DNA of 64,000 nt from Panorpa germanica (lineage: Eukaryota; Arthropoda; Insecta; Mecoptera; Panorpidae), in NCBI GenBank assembly GCA_963678705.1, contig OY783218.1, forward strand, positions 6,830,152 through 6,894,151, read 5' to 3'. The stretch's first letter is position 1. Every line of letters starts with the position of its first letter. Under the pieces are notes generated by a model. That model saw only the letters and a list, made by a program, of their open reading frames with translations. It was not told the origin of the DNA and searched no databases. Positions 30,198 to 40,126 of the stretch are shown in pieces. The position numbers and the translations under genes are program-made.

Positions 30198-30315
30198 CCG
30201 CCTTACAAATAAACCTGTTATAAAATTTATACCAGGTGTAAATGATTATAAGCCTGTCTGTACGGGCTTTATACCTGGATACATTTTATAACAGGTTTAT
30301 TTGTAAGGCGGTTAA
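30198..30315. mobile_element. Short foldback element, TTA target duplication
   Basis: A 118-bp element whose ends are near-perfect inverted repeats of about 29 bp, starting CCGCCTTACAAATAAACCTG. A further inverted pair, ATACCAGGT and its complement, lies inside. TTA flanks both sides directly, the duplication typical of PIF/Harbinger elements. Superfamily is inferred from the TTA only. Confidence 0.7.
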
Positions 30316-30442
30316 AGTTTTATAATTTGCTTATTAGATATTCCCACTAGATGGTGATAGTTATCTCATAGAATTTTCTACAAAACGCCATTACATTTGA
30401 TCAAATAGTAATGAATAGTAAGGTAATGAAAATGATTTTAAA

Positions 30443-31040
30443 TGGGCTTGTGTCCTTGGTCGATTTTTCAATTGTTGATTGAAATTGATGTTAATAAATG
30501 TGTATTGGCGTGTCTATTTTATTAAATATCTAAATGTTGACGGAGATATAGCAATCAAAAATTTGAATTGTAGTTTTAGCGCTAGAAATGGTCGGCCATA
30601 TTTATATGACGTGAAATGCATTTTAACGTCAGTTATTTGTTGAGTAGGTCAGTGCTGTGGTAATGTTCTCTACTTCTCTGTAGCTGTTTGTATTCAATAT
30701 AATTCAAATGTTACGGGAGACATAATATTGGAATTTTATTGTTCCTCGAAACTGCTGCAAATAATATTTGGTATTTTGATATATAAATACATATAGCAGA
30801 GATTTATGAGCTGTAAGGTTGGTAACCTTACACAAGGATTGTGATGTCACATGCACTTGGAATGTGTACAACGTTGAATCCCTTTAATAATTAAAGAGAC
30901 AAAATGACTTTTTTAATTGTTATTATCTTTTAACATATAAGGAGTTATTAAAAAATAATTAAACATTTGAGGTTCTAGTAACCCACTTTAGCAATATATA
31001 GTACAGTTTTATAGAAAGTAAGACATAGGACACAAGCCCA
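30443..31040 (+). mobile_element. MITE-1 copy downstream of ankyrin gene 1
   Basis: A 598-bp copy with both terminal repeats intact (TGGGCTTGTGTCC and complement). It ends 80 bp from the ankyrin gene 1 stop codon, so it may supply part of that gene's 3' UTR or poly(A) region. Confidence 0.85.
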
Positions 31041-31119
31041 TTGTGTAGCTTATTATTCAATATCACAAGTGTCCTAAATATGAGAACCAGATGTAAGTGT
31101 GTGTTAAAAGACTTCTATT

Positions 31120-33672
31120 TTACAAAAATGGCTTTAAGAATTCTTTCATATATCCATTCTCATCATAATCTAAAGCAATTTTGTCGTTGAAGTCCTTAAT
31201 CTTTAGATCAGCTCCTACTGCTACCAGCATGCTTGCTATGTGGAAGCAATCCTGTTGAACAGCTTTATGCATAGCTGTGCCGCCTAACGCATCCTGCCTA
31301 TTAACGTCTGCTCCATATTTCAGCAACAATTCTACTATCTCAACACTTTTTGATGCTGCTGAAATTAAAGGCGTTTCGCCGTTTACATTCGTCAGTATAT
31401 CTACATTCGCGCCTTTTTTCAAAATATATTCCAAGGCTGTAATATTACCACGTTCCATCAACGTCTGAATCGCGCATGTGCCATCATATGATTTGCTATT
31501 CAAATCAGGATTACTACAACTAATAATCTTCTCAAATAATTCAACGGGGGCGTTTTTAACATTACAAGCCAGTAGAAATATAGTACGACCCTGATAATCA
31601 CACCCCGTATATTCAAAAAGTGATTCAAATTTTTTCTCTTTAAAAATTTCTTGATATGTGTTATAACAATAATCAACATCTTGTAATATATAATGTAAAA
31701 GATTTTGATTTTCGAAATTAATTATAGAATAATCAATGTCAAAGTTTAAATGATTTAAAATACTAACATCTCTATCGACGGTATAGGTTTTATTAAATAC
31801 ATCAAATTCAATTCTCGCGGCCATTAACAAATATGGCGTATTCCCTTTATTATCCAACGCCATCTGGTCAGCGCCATTTTTAATTAAAAGTTCAATAACA
31901 TCCGGTTTTCTAGCGTAATGCAACGCTGTATAATTAAAATTGTTAACTGCCAAAACATCAGCACCACCTTTTATCAATTCATCACAAATTAAATAATTTT
32001 GAGATTTAGCTGCTAGCATTAATAAACTTTGACCCTTAAAATTACGCATTTCTATGTTGGTATCACTGTTAAATAGCAGTTTGAATGTTTCATAACTTCC
32101 TGATTTGGTGGCTAAATGTACAGCAGTATTTCCTTGGTCATTAATTTGCTTTGTGTTAACATCGTTTTCAATTAAAATCTTGACATGTTCGAAATTACCA
32201 GTTCGGCTTGCATTTAACAAAGCAGACCACCCATGTGTATCGCTTTCATCAATATTCGCGCCCTGTTCTATAAGATATTTAAATATATCTAAAGTCGTGT
32301 TGTATCTAGTAGTTAAAGGAGTATTTCCATAGGCATCCTTTGTATCTATATGTATACACTTTCTTGTAATTGGATCAACTTTAAGATTATTAATTACAAA
32401 TTTAACTTTATCGATATCTTCAGTCCAGGCTGCAGAAACTAGGCTTGTTCTAGTCCGGTATAAACTATTTAGATCCATTCCTAGATCCAATAGCATTTGT
32501 GAACATTCAATTGGCTGATATTCAACAGAACTGTGTAATGCATCCACTGCAGTATTTAAATCTTTCTTAAAAACATGCGAAAACATTTTTATAACTTCCG
32601 TAAACAGTTCTGGACTACTTTCTGCTGCAATTTCATTTAATGCATTTATCTGTATGTCTAAAAATGTATAAATCTTATTATACCTCAGTAAATCTGCTCC
32701 ATGAATAAGTAAAGCTTTCAGTAGTTCAATGCTATTTTCCTCAGCAGCTGCTTCTAATAGCGGCCCTGGCAAATTATCACCTTCTCGAATTAATACATTT
32801 AAATTAGGTTTATATTTCAATAATTCAATTACGCAGTCGAAACGTTTTGCAAACACTAATTTGTGAAGAACAGTACTAAAGTCATATGAGCTTCTGTGTT
32901 CCAATAAGGTTTTTATTATATTAAATTTATACTTTTCGTTATCTTCTATACGTTCCTTGCTAATTTGTTGTTCTACTAATAAATTTAGGATTAAATTAAA
33001 AACTTCTACATTGCCTCCTCTAGCAGCGTGATGTAAAAGTTCTATGTTATCTTCATCGTTTATCAATTCATATGAATCGTACTTTAGCATTTCTTCGATA
33101 ATTTCAAGAACACCATTATAAAGAGCTTGATAAAGTGTAGTGCGAAAGTGAACCTTATTTTTACCAACAGCTCCTAACTTTAATAATCTTTTTACCGCAT
33201 TTATACAATTAAACTGAACAGCAATATCTAAAATTGATTTATCACTTTTATTTCTAACATTAACATCTATTAATCCATTTTTATTTAAATTATTCAAGAT
33301 ATTTAAATCATTTTTTATATTTATGTATTTAATTTTTAATTCATTTAAAATTTCGCGGTTTTTTATATATATTTTCACAGGTGTACCACCATTATTAATA
33401 TCACATAACTTTGAAACTTCTATTTCTTCTTCTTCAGTTGCGATGTAAACCAATTCACTGAACTGTTTTTTTATAAGTGTTATGTCCGTTTCATATTGTA
33501 TTAAAAGTGCATTTATAATTTCTTTTTGATCATTTAAAAGTGCAATAGATAAAGCACAGTTACCTTCACTATCAAGTTTATAAATATTTTGTTCAATGTT
33601 AGAAAGAATAATGTGTTCCACTTCTTGGTCTTGAGAATACCCAGCATCTTTGTAAGATGTATCAGATGCCAT
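31120..33672 (-). CDS. Large ankyrin-repeat protein, paralogue 1
   Basis: A single uninterrupted frame of 850 aa. Ankyrin repeats are recognisable through most of the length, clearest from about residue 445 to the end: GNTPL, HGWSALLNASRTGNFEHVKIL, GNTAVHLATKSGSYETFKLLF, NYTALHYA, GETPLISAASKSVEIVELLL, LGGTAMHKAVQQDCFHIASM. Repeats in the N-terminal half are more diverged. No signal peptide, membrane span, death domain, SOCS box or PRANC-like tail is visible, so the role is unknown; ankyrin arrays generally mediate protein binding. It is a paralogue of the genes at 35956 and 45901. Its last 190 or so residues are almost identical to the latter, far above the similarity of the N-terminal parts. 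Codon use looks as AT-rich as its neighbours. Confidence 0.92.
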   Translation of the reverse strand: MASDTSYKDAGYSQDQEVEHIILSNIEQNIYKLDSEGNCALSIALLNDQKEIINALLIQYETDITLIKKQFSELVYIATEEEEIEVSKLCDINNGGTPVKIYIKNREILNELKIKYINIKNDLNILNNLNKNGLIDVNVRNKSDKSILDIAVQFNCINAVKRLLKLGAVGKNKVHFRTTLYQALYNGVLEIIEEMLKYDSYELINDEDNIELLHHAARGGNVEVFNLILNLLVEQQISKERIEDNEKYKFNIIKTLLEHRSSYDFSTVLHKLVFAKRFDCVIELLKYKPNLNVLIREGDNLPGPLLEAAAEENSIELLKALLIHGADLLRYNKIYTFLDIQINALNEIAAESSPELFTEVIKMFSHVFKKDLNTAVDALHSSVEYQPIECSQMLLDLGMDLNSLYRTRTSLVSAAWTEDIDKVKFVINNLKVDPITRKCIHIDTKDAYGNTPLTTRYNTTLDIFKYLIEQGANIDESDTHGWSALLNASRTGNFEHVKILIENDVNTKQINDQGNTAVHLATKSGSYETFKLLFNSDTNIEMRNFKGQSLLMLAAKSQNYLICDELIKGGADVLAVNNFNYTALHYARKPDVIELLIKNGADQMALDNKGNTPYLLMAARIEFDVFNKTYTVDRDVSILNHLNFDIDYSIINFENQNLLHYILQDVDYCYNTYQEIFKEKKFESLFEYTGCDYQGRTIFLLACNVKNAPVELFEKIISCSNPDLNSKSYDGTCAIQTLMERGNITALEYILKKGANVDILTNVNGETPLISAASKSVEIVELLLKYGADVNRQDALGGTAMHKAVQQDCFHIASMLVAVGADLKIKDFNDKIALDYDENGYMKEFLKPFL

Positions 33673-34223
33673 TATTAAGAGTAAATTAATATCCGTAAAA
33701 AGATAAATATTAAGAATGTAATGCGTTATTTTTAGGTTAATTTGTCTATTATTTATTTTATAATCACCTTAACGATTACGATATCGATCTTGTAAGTTGC
33801 TATAATATTAAAAAAAAAATTAACAAGTAAAATACACTTTACGAATTCAAAGTTTATATAGATATTTTGTTATCTAATGTAATTTTTACGAATACAAGTA
33901 CACCGCCCGCACCGGCGCATGCTTCGATAAAAAGTAAATCCAACGATGGAAAGGGAATATTTTTGAGTCATAGTTTTCATCAAGTTATGCAATACTTTAT
34001 TGTATATATTTGTTACAAATTTTGGTGCAAATGTTAGTAGTGAAAATTAATTGAAATAACTTAATTAGTATTTTCCTTGTTTATAATTAAGGTAAAATAT
34101 AAATAGTGATTAATATTTATTTGTGGTAAAGTTTATTGAAATAATTGACATTTAATTTTCTGCAATCATCCGCATCTCTTAAAGGAAACCATGCAATACT
34201 TAATTCGAGTGTTCAAATAAAAA
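33673..34223. promoter_or_regulatory. Upstream region of ankyrin gene 1
   Basis: Non-coding, AT-rich spacer that should hold the promoter of the minus-strand ankyrin gene 1. Unlike paralogues 2 and 3, no strong splice acceptor is seen directly before its start codon. Confidence 0.3.
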
Positions 34224-34855
34224 TGTCCTCATTTTTTAGTGGTCGATTTTTCGATTGTTGATTGAAATTGATGTTAATAAATGTGTATTCGTGTGTCTAT
34301 TTTATTAAATATCTAAATATTGACGGAGATATAGTAATTAAAAGTTTGAATTGTAGTTTTAGCGCTAGAAATGGTCGGCCATATTTGTAAGACGTAAAAT
34401 GCATTTTAACGTCAGTTATTTGTTGAGTAGGTCAGTGCTGTGGTAATGTTTTGTAGCTGTTGATAGTCGAAATAATTAAGTCAAATCAAAGAATTATAAG
34501 TTTTTATTTTATTTAACCCTGCTAAGGCAGACATAATATTGAAATTTGATTGTTCCTTCAAATAGCTGTAAATAATATTTGATATTTTGATATATAAATA
34601 CATATAGCAGAGATTTATGAGCTGTAAGGTTGGTAACCTTACACAAAGATTGTGATGTCACATGCACTAGGAATCCCACTAGAATCCCTTTAATAATTAA
34701 AGAGATAGTCCGAAAAAAGAGACTTTTTTAATTGTTAATATCTCTTAACATATAAGGAGTTATTAAAAAATAATTGAGTATTTGAGGTTCTAGTAACCCA
34801 CTTTATCAATATATAGTACACTTTTATAGAAATTAAGACATAGGACACAAGCCCA
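34224..34855 (+). mobile_element. MITE-1 copy in the left inverted arm
   Basis: A nearly full copy. The left terminus has lost its outer bases (starting ATGTCCTCATTTTTTAG), while the right end GACATAGGACACAAGCCCA is intact. It forms the outer part of the inverted repeat that flanks ankyrin gene 2, and its counterpart is at 39514-40126. Confidence 0.85.
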
Positions 34856-35059
34856 TTTCATATTATTCAAGATAGATTATAAACAAGTACGAATATACTG
34901 TTTATGTAGTCTAATAACATAAGTCACTAAATGAAGAAGACTTAAAAGTTAAGAGAAATAGACTAGAAAATGTTTTACTTTGGATTACTTTCTAGCAATA
35001 TTCATATCTTTTAAATTTAAAAAATGAAATATTATTAGTTTTACATTAAATTTAAATTA

Positions 35060-35901
35060 CCCAGTAAACATTTTAGTGAAACGGCATAGCTAGGTGAAGT
35101 TCCAGTCAAGAAATCAATTCCTTTTCATTTAGATTTCATATACATGTCACCTATGAAAAAAAAAATTGTCAGAATCTTTTCATAAGAATATTCTTTCTCT
35201 TTCCAACATCATACATTTAAATGAAGATATAGTTGTTGTCTCTTTTACATTTGAAAATATTTATTTATTTATTTTAGTAGAGATAATATGCTGAACATAG
35301 AAAAAGAAACAAGATATATCTGTCTCTGTTACACTTTAATGGTTTATTTGTAACTTCATTCAATACTGGTACGGTAGTGAGGCCAGGTGAAGTGATTTTA
35401 CCATTTGTAGTTCATATCACTCCCAGTAAACATTTTGGAGTAAATTCTACTTAATTTCTATTATGTATCATGAATTTTTTGTCTGGAACGTGTTCGTTTT
35501 CTATTCAGTCGTTCAAAGGAAAGGTCCTTTTTATGAGCTACAGACATTGCAACGACGGTTCACTGCTGAATTAAAAGCGGAGTAGGTTTATGATTTATGA
35601 CCGGATAATAAAAATATACCCATGTGGGAAAGAAACAGAAATACTTAATGAATGATGTTGGAAAAAGAAAGAATATTATTATGAAAAACTAACACAAAAT
35701 CTGTGACAGCTAGAGAACTTGTAAAGCGTTAGAATAGAATTGTACGAGTGACTCGAACTTCACCAAATAGGACACTTCACCAAATTGTTTACTGGGCTGA
35801 CATTTCCTTGAACGAGTGAAATCAAATTGAATTGCTTCATGACAAAAACATCATACGTATCTTCAATATGATGTCAAAGTGACTGCAAAATATTTGAATA
35901 T
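35060..35901 (+). mobile_element. Long MITE-2 relative with nested insertion
   Basis: Starts CCCAGTAAACATTTTAGTG. Its right end, near CAATATGATGTCAAAGTGAC, matches the right end of the 254-bp MITE-2 copy at 56733, but the final TIR bases are mutated. Without the nested copy the element is about 465 bp. Confidence 0.65.
35422..35796 (+). mobile_element. MITE-2, 375-bp copy nested in the left arm
   Basis: Ends CCCAGTAAACATTTTGG and CCAAATTGTTTACTGGG. It is flanked by a direct CT (35420-35421 and 35797-35798). The uninterrupted equivalent in the right arm reads, on the complement, ATATCACTGACATTTCC, proving a 2-bp duplication on insertion. It is close to identical to the copies at 56304 and 61265. 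Confidence 0.93.
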
Positions 35902-35955
35902 TTGTTTGAAGACATTTAATTAAATAATTTATGTTTTAACAGATGTATAACTAGA

Positions 35956-38508
35956 ATGGAATCAATGGAGCAACATTTCGAAATTTATGAAGCTGCACGA
36001 TGTGGGAACGTATCCCAAATTAGAAAGATCATTGAAGCTGGAGGAAATATTTACAAACTAGATAATGAGAACAACAGTGCTCTAAGTATCGCAGTTGCAG
36101 CTAAACTAGAAGACACTGTCAGTTTCTTGTTATCACATTATGAACTAGATTTAAATAATAAAAATTTGAGTGATTTAGAGTACAGTGGTTTAGTTTACAT
36201 TGCAAGCAGTGAAGTGGAAATAGATACAGTTTTAAATTGGTGTAATACTGATAATGTTGGTACACTTGTTAAAATATATCTAAAAAATGCCGCTAAAAAT
36301 TTATATAAAGTAGTAGATGTTTATTTGACTACAAAAAACCATTTAGAAATTTTGATTAATTTAAATAAAAACGGTTTAATAAATGTTAATGTCCGAAATT
36401 TGGAAAACAAGTCACTTTTAGAACTTGCTATCGTTAATAATAACAGTTTAACTATTGTTAAACGATTATTAAAATTAGCTTCTAGAAACAGTTTAGGCGC
36501 CGATAATTATCCTAAATTATTTGCAGTTGCTATTCGTTGTGGTAATCTAAATGTTGTTAAAGAAATTTTAAAATATAAAAATTTTGAATCTTTTAATACA
36601 AGAGAAAATAATGAATTATTACACTTTGCAGCTAGTAGTGGCAATGCAGATGTATTTAATTTAATTTTAACTTTACGAACACAACAGCTTTTACAAAATG
36701 AAGAAGAAAGTCATAAATGTTATGTTGTAAGACGTTTATTAGATAATGTATGCACAAAAGATTGTGTTGGAGTTCTGCAAAAGTTGATTCTCACAAAACA
36801 ATTTGCTTTAGTTTGTGAATTATTGAGATATAAGCCAAATTTAAAATCGTATTATAACCGATATACTTTATTAGATTTCGCAATACAAGAACATAGTTTA
36901 GAATTAGTAAAAGCATTAATAGATAACGGAGTAGATGTCCTTAAGTTTGCTAAAAAAAAACATGAACACGATAAAGAGAGTAGTGCGTTAATTAATAGTG
37001 CCTTGCAAGGAAATGCTGAAATATTTAAGGAAGTTGTAAAACGATGTCCGAAAGATATATTTAAAAATAATAGCCACGGGTCTCTTCAAACGTTGTACTG
37101 GAGTATAGAAAAACAACCAATAGACTGTGTTAAATTACTGATAGATTTGGGAATGGATTTAAAAAAACGTTATAACACTGGTACAACGTTAATGCAAGCT
37201 GTCATGTCTGACGATCTTGAAAAAGTTAAGTTTGTTGTTAACAACTTGGGTATTGATAAATCCACTGGTAAATGTTTATACTTAGACGCACAAAATAATG
37301 ATGGAAATTCGGTTTTAACTATTCGTGCAGATATGTCTTTAGAAATAGTCAAATATCTTATAGATCTAGGCGCAAATATAAATTTATGTAATAATGATGG
37401 ATGGTCGGCTTTACTTTTTGCTTGTAAACATGGACATCATGATTTGGTTAAAGTTTTGTTAGAGAATAAAGTTAATACCAACCAAATAAACTACAGAGGT
37501 AATTTACCTATACACCTAGCGGCTAGATCTGGGAGTTTTGAAACATTTAAATTATTGTTTAACATAACCACAAACCTAGAAGTACGAAATTTTAAAGGTA
37601 ATACAATTTTGATGTTAGCTGTTAAGTATAATAATTATTTGATTTGTAAAGAATTATTGAATACTGGTGCTGATGTTAGAGCTGTTAATAGTTGGAATTA
37701 CACGGCTTTGCATTTCGCAAGGGATTTAAATATAATTAATCTGTTAATCGAACATGGCGCGGATAAGATGGCGCTGACAAACTATGGAAATACGCCATAT
37801 TTAGAAATGGCGGTTCATTTAAATAAAAACAAAGAACGAAAACACAAAATATGTCATGAAACAAGCATTAAAAATCATTTAAACTTTGATATAAATTATT
37901 CTGTCGTTAATAATAATAAACAAAATATTCTCCATTGTGTTCTTGATGACGCAAAGCGCTGTAAAGATATATTTCCTGAAATTTTTGAAGATAAATTTAA
38001 ATCTTTATTTAAAGAAACATGTGATGATTATTTCGGTAGAACATTGTTTATATTAGCGTGTTGTGGAAAAAACGCACCTGTTGAAATTATTGATTGTATT
38101 TATAAAAACACTTCCCCAGATATAAATTTGATATCACTTGACGGCACTAACGCCGTAGAACAATTAGTACTTAATAATAACGAAGCTGGATTAGAATATA
38201 TTTTAAAAGCGGGGGCGAATATAAATTTACCAAATTATATTTACAATAAAACACCTTTGATAGTAGCATCAAGTAATAATAATTATCGAATAGTTAAATT
38301 GTTATTAAAATATGGCGCAAATGTTAATCTCCAAGATAATGCCGGTGACACAGCTTTGCATAAAGCTGTTCAAAATAACAGATTTGATATTGCAAGCGTA
38401 CTTGTTGCAGCGGGATCAGATTTAAATATTATTAATTATAGAAATAAAACTGCTTTTCAATATGATCAACAAGGGTTCATATCTACTTTCTTTAAATCTA
38501 TCAAATAA
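35956..38508 (+). CDS. Large ankyrin-repeat protein, paralogue 2
   Basis: An 850-aa single-exon frame of the same family as paralogues 1 and 3. The first repeat is well kept (YEAARCGNVSQIRKIIEAGG) and is followed by KLDNENNSALSIAV, which aligns with both relatives. Canonical repeats include DGWSALLFACKHGHHDLVKVLL, GNLPIHLAARSGSFETFKLLF, YTALHFARDLNIINLLIEHGAD, and the final GDTALHKAVQNNRFDIASVLVAAGSDL. The C-terminal 200 residues are much less similar to paralogues 1 and 3 than those are to each other. A splice-acceptor-like TTTTAACAG lies 14 bp before the start codon, suggesting a non-coding first exon. The gene lies between inverted repeat arms made of two MITE families. Function unknown; no other domain seen. 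Confidence 0.92.
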   Translation: MESMEQHFEIYEAARCGNVSQIRKIIEAGGNIYKLDNENNSALSIAVAAKLEDTVSFLLSHYELDLNNKNLSDLEYSGLVYIASSEVEIDTVLNWCNTDNVGTLVKIYLKNAAKNLYKVVDVYLTTKNHLEILINLNKNGLINVNVRNLENKSLLELAIVNNNSLTIVKRLLKLASRNSLGADNYPKLFAVAIRCGNLNVVKEILKYKNFESFNTRENNELLHFAASSGNADVFNLILTLRTQQLLQNEEESHKCYVVRRLLDNVCTKDCVGVLQKLILTKQFALVCELLRYKPNLKSYYNRYTLLDFAIQEHSLELVKALIDNGVDVLKFAKKKHEHDKESSALINSALQGNAEIFKEVVKRCPKDIFKNNSHGSLQTLYWSIEKQPIDCVKLLIDLGMDLKKRYNTGTTLMQAVMSDDLEKVKFVVNNLGIDKSTGKCLYLDAQNNDGNSVLTIRADMSLEIVKYLIDLGANINLCNNDGWSALLFACKHGHHDLVKVLLENKVNTNQINYRGNLPIHLAARSGSFETFKLLFNITTNLEVRNFKGNTILMLAVKYNNYLICKELLNTGADVRAVNSWNYTALHFARDLNIINLLIEHGADKMALTNYGNTPYLEMAVHLNKNKERKHKICHETSIKNHLNFDINYSVVNNNKQNILHCVLDDAKRCKDIFPEIFEDKFKSLFKETCDDYFGRTLFILACCGKNAPVEIIDCIYKNTSPDINLISLDGTNAVEQLVLNNNEAGLEYILKAGANINLPNYIYNKTPLIVASSNNNYRIVKLLLKYGANVNLQDNAGDTALHKAVQNNRFDIASVLVAAGSDLNIINYRNKTAFQYDQQGFISTFFKSIK

Positions 38509-38923
38509 ATATTTAAATTCGGCCTATTTCGTATACATATACATTAAAGTAGCAACTTTCCTTCATAATAAAGCGTTTTTATGCGAAACTATTTGAATAC
38601 ATCATACTGATAAAGTCGTTGGTTGCAAATAGTCTGTTCCAGTGTGACTGTTTATCCGTTTAGCAAGCTTAATTGATTTTAATTGTAATTTTAAGTAAAA
38701 GTTAACTATTGTAAAATAAAACTTTTATATTAGTTGTTATCATTAGGTTGATAGCTTGTAAATTCTCGTAGTTATTAAAAATATATATTACTTTTAAACA
38801 AACCATACTTTTTATTTGGAAGCACTTATCCGGTCCGTAAGGACCAAGATGGAAGTGCAAACTTTGATTCAACAATTTAATGTTAAACAAAACTTATTTG
38901 TTGACAGTGGACTGTTGAGACAA

Positions 38924-38965
38924 TGGGCTTGTGTCCTATGTCTTAATTTCTATAAAACTGTAATT
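38924..38965 (-). mobile_element. MITE-1 end fragment fused to a MITE-2 relative
   Basis: The first 37 or so bases of MITE-1 (TGGGCTTGTGTCCTATG...) break off at CTATAAAA and run directly into the truncated MITE-2 relative of the right inverted arm. This marks a rearrangement breakpoint. Confidence 0.75.
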
Positions 38966-40126
38966 CGTTCAAGGAAATGTCAGTGATATGAACTACAAAT
39001 AGCAAAATCACTTCACTTGGCCTCACTACCTTACCAGTGTTGAACGAAGTTACAAATAAACCATTGAAGTGTAACAGAGACAGATATATCTTGTTTCTGT
39101 TTGTATGATATTCTGGTGAAATAAATGTAGAATATTATCTCTACTAAAATAAATATTTTCAAATGTAAAAGAGACAACAAATTTATCTTCATTAGAAAGA
39201 GAAAGAATATTCTTATGAAAAGATTCTAACAATATTTTTTTTTCATAGGAATTGATTTCTTGACTGGAATTTCACCTAGCTATGCCGTTTCACTAAAATG
39301 TTTACTGGGTAATTTAAATTTAATGTAAAACTAATAATATTTTATTTTTTAAATTTAAAAGATATAAATATTGCTAGAAAGTAATCCAAAGTAAAACATT
39401 TCCTAGTCTATTTCTTTTAACTTTTAAGTCTTCTTCATTTAATGACTTATGTTATTAGACTACATAAACAGTATATTCGTACTAGTTTATAATCTATCTT
39501 GAATAATATGAAATGGGCTTGTGTCCTATGTCTTAATTTCTATAAAAGTGTACTATATGTATATTAATAAAGTGGGTTATTAGAACCTCAAATGTTCAAT
39601 TATTTTTTAATAACTCCTTATATGTTAAGAGATATTAACAATTAAAAAAGTCATTTTGTCTCTTTAATTTTTAAAGGCATTCAACGTTCTACACATTCCG
39701 AGTGCATGTGACATCACAATCCTTGTGTAAGGTTACCAACCTTACAGCTCATAAATCTCTGCTGTATGTATTTATATATCAAAATAACATATATTATTTA
39801 CAGCTATTTCAAGGAATAATCAAATTCCAATATTATGTCTGCCGTAACAGGATTAAATAAAGCAAAAACTTATTATTCTTTGATTTGACTTGATTATTTC
39901 GACTACCAACAGCTACAAAACATTACCACAGTACTGACCTACTCAACAAATAACTGACGTTAATTCTAGCCGACCATTTCTAGCGCTAAAACTACAATTC
40001 AAAATTTTTAATTCCTATATCTCCGTCAATATTTAGATATTTAATAAAATAGACACATCAATACACATTTATTAACATCAATTTCAATCAACAATTGAAA
40101 AATCGACCACCAAAAAATGAGGATAG
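38966..40126 (-). repeat. Right arm of inverted duplication around ankyrin gene 2
   Basis: Mirror image of 34224-35815: truncated MITE-2 relative (38966-39309), the unique block (39310-39513) and a MITE-1 copy (39514-40126). It lacks the nested 375-bp MITE-2. Small indels in the MITE-2 part, such as the loss near CATTTAGATTTCATATACA, show that the arms have diverged since duplication. Confidence 0.85.
39514..40126 (-). mobile_element. MITE-1 copy in the right inverted arm
   Basis: Left end TGGGCTTGTGTCCTATG is intact. The right end breaks at AAAATGAGGATA, just inside the terminal repeat, so both copies of the inverted pair are missing the same terminus. Confidence 0.85.

Larger units (their letters stand above)
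34224..35815 (+). repeat. Left arm of inverted duplication around ankyrin gene 2
   Basis: Three blocks in order: a MITE-1 copy, about 200 bp of otherwise unique sequence (34856-35059), and a long MITE-2 relative. All three recur in reverse order and orientation at 38966-40126. The unique block is about 96% identical by eye. The arm is interrupted by a nested 375-bp MITE-2 (35422-35796) absent from the right arm. Without it the arm is about 1.2 kb. Confidence 0.85.

Noticed and set aside
31120-33672. Bacterial (Wolbachia-type) or viral origin of the ankyrin genes
   Set aside because: No PRANC-like tail, no adjacent bacterial genes, base composition matches the host, and two members appear to have a spliced 5' UTR.
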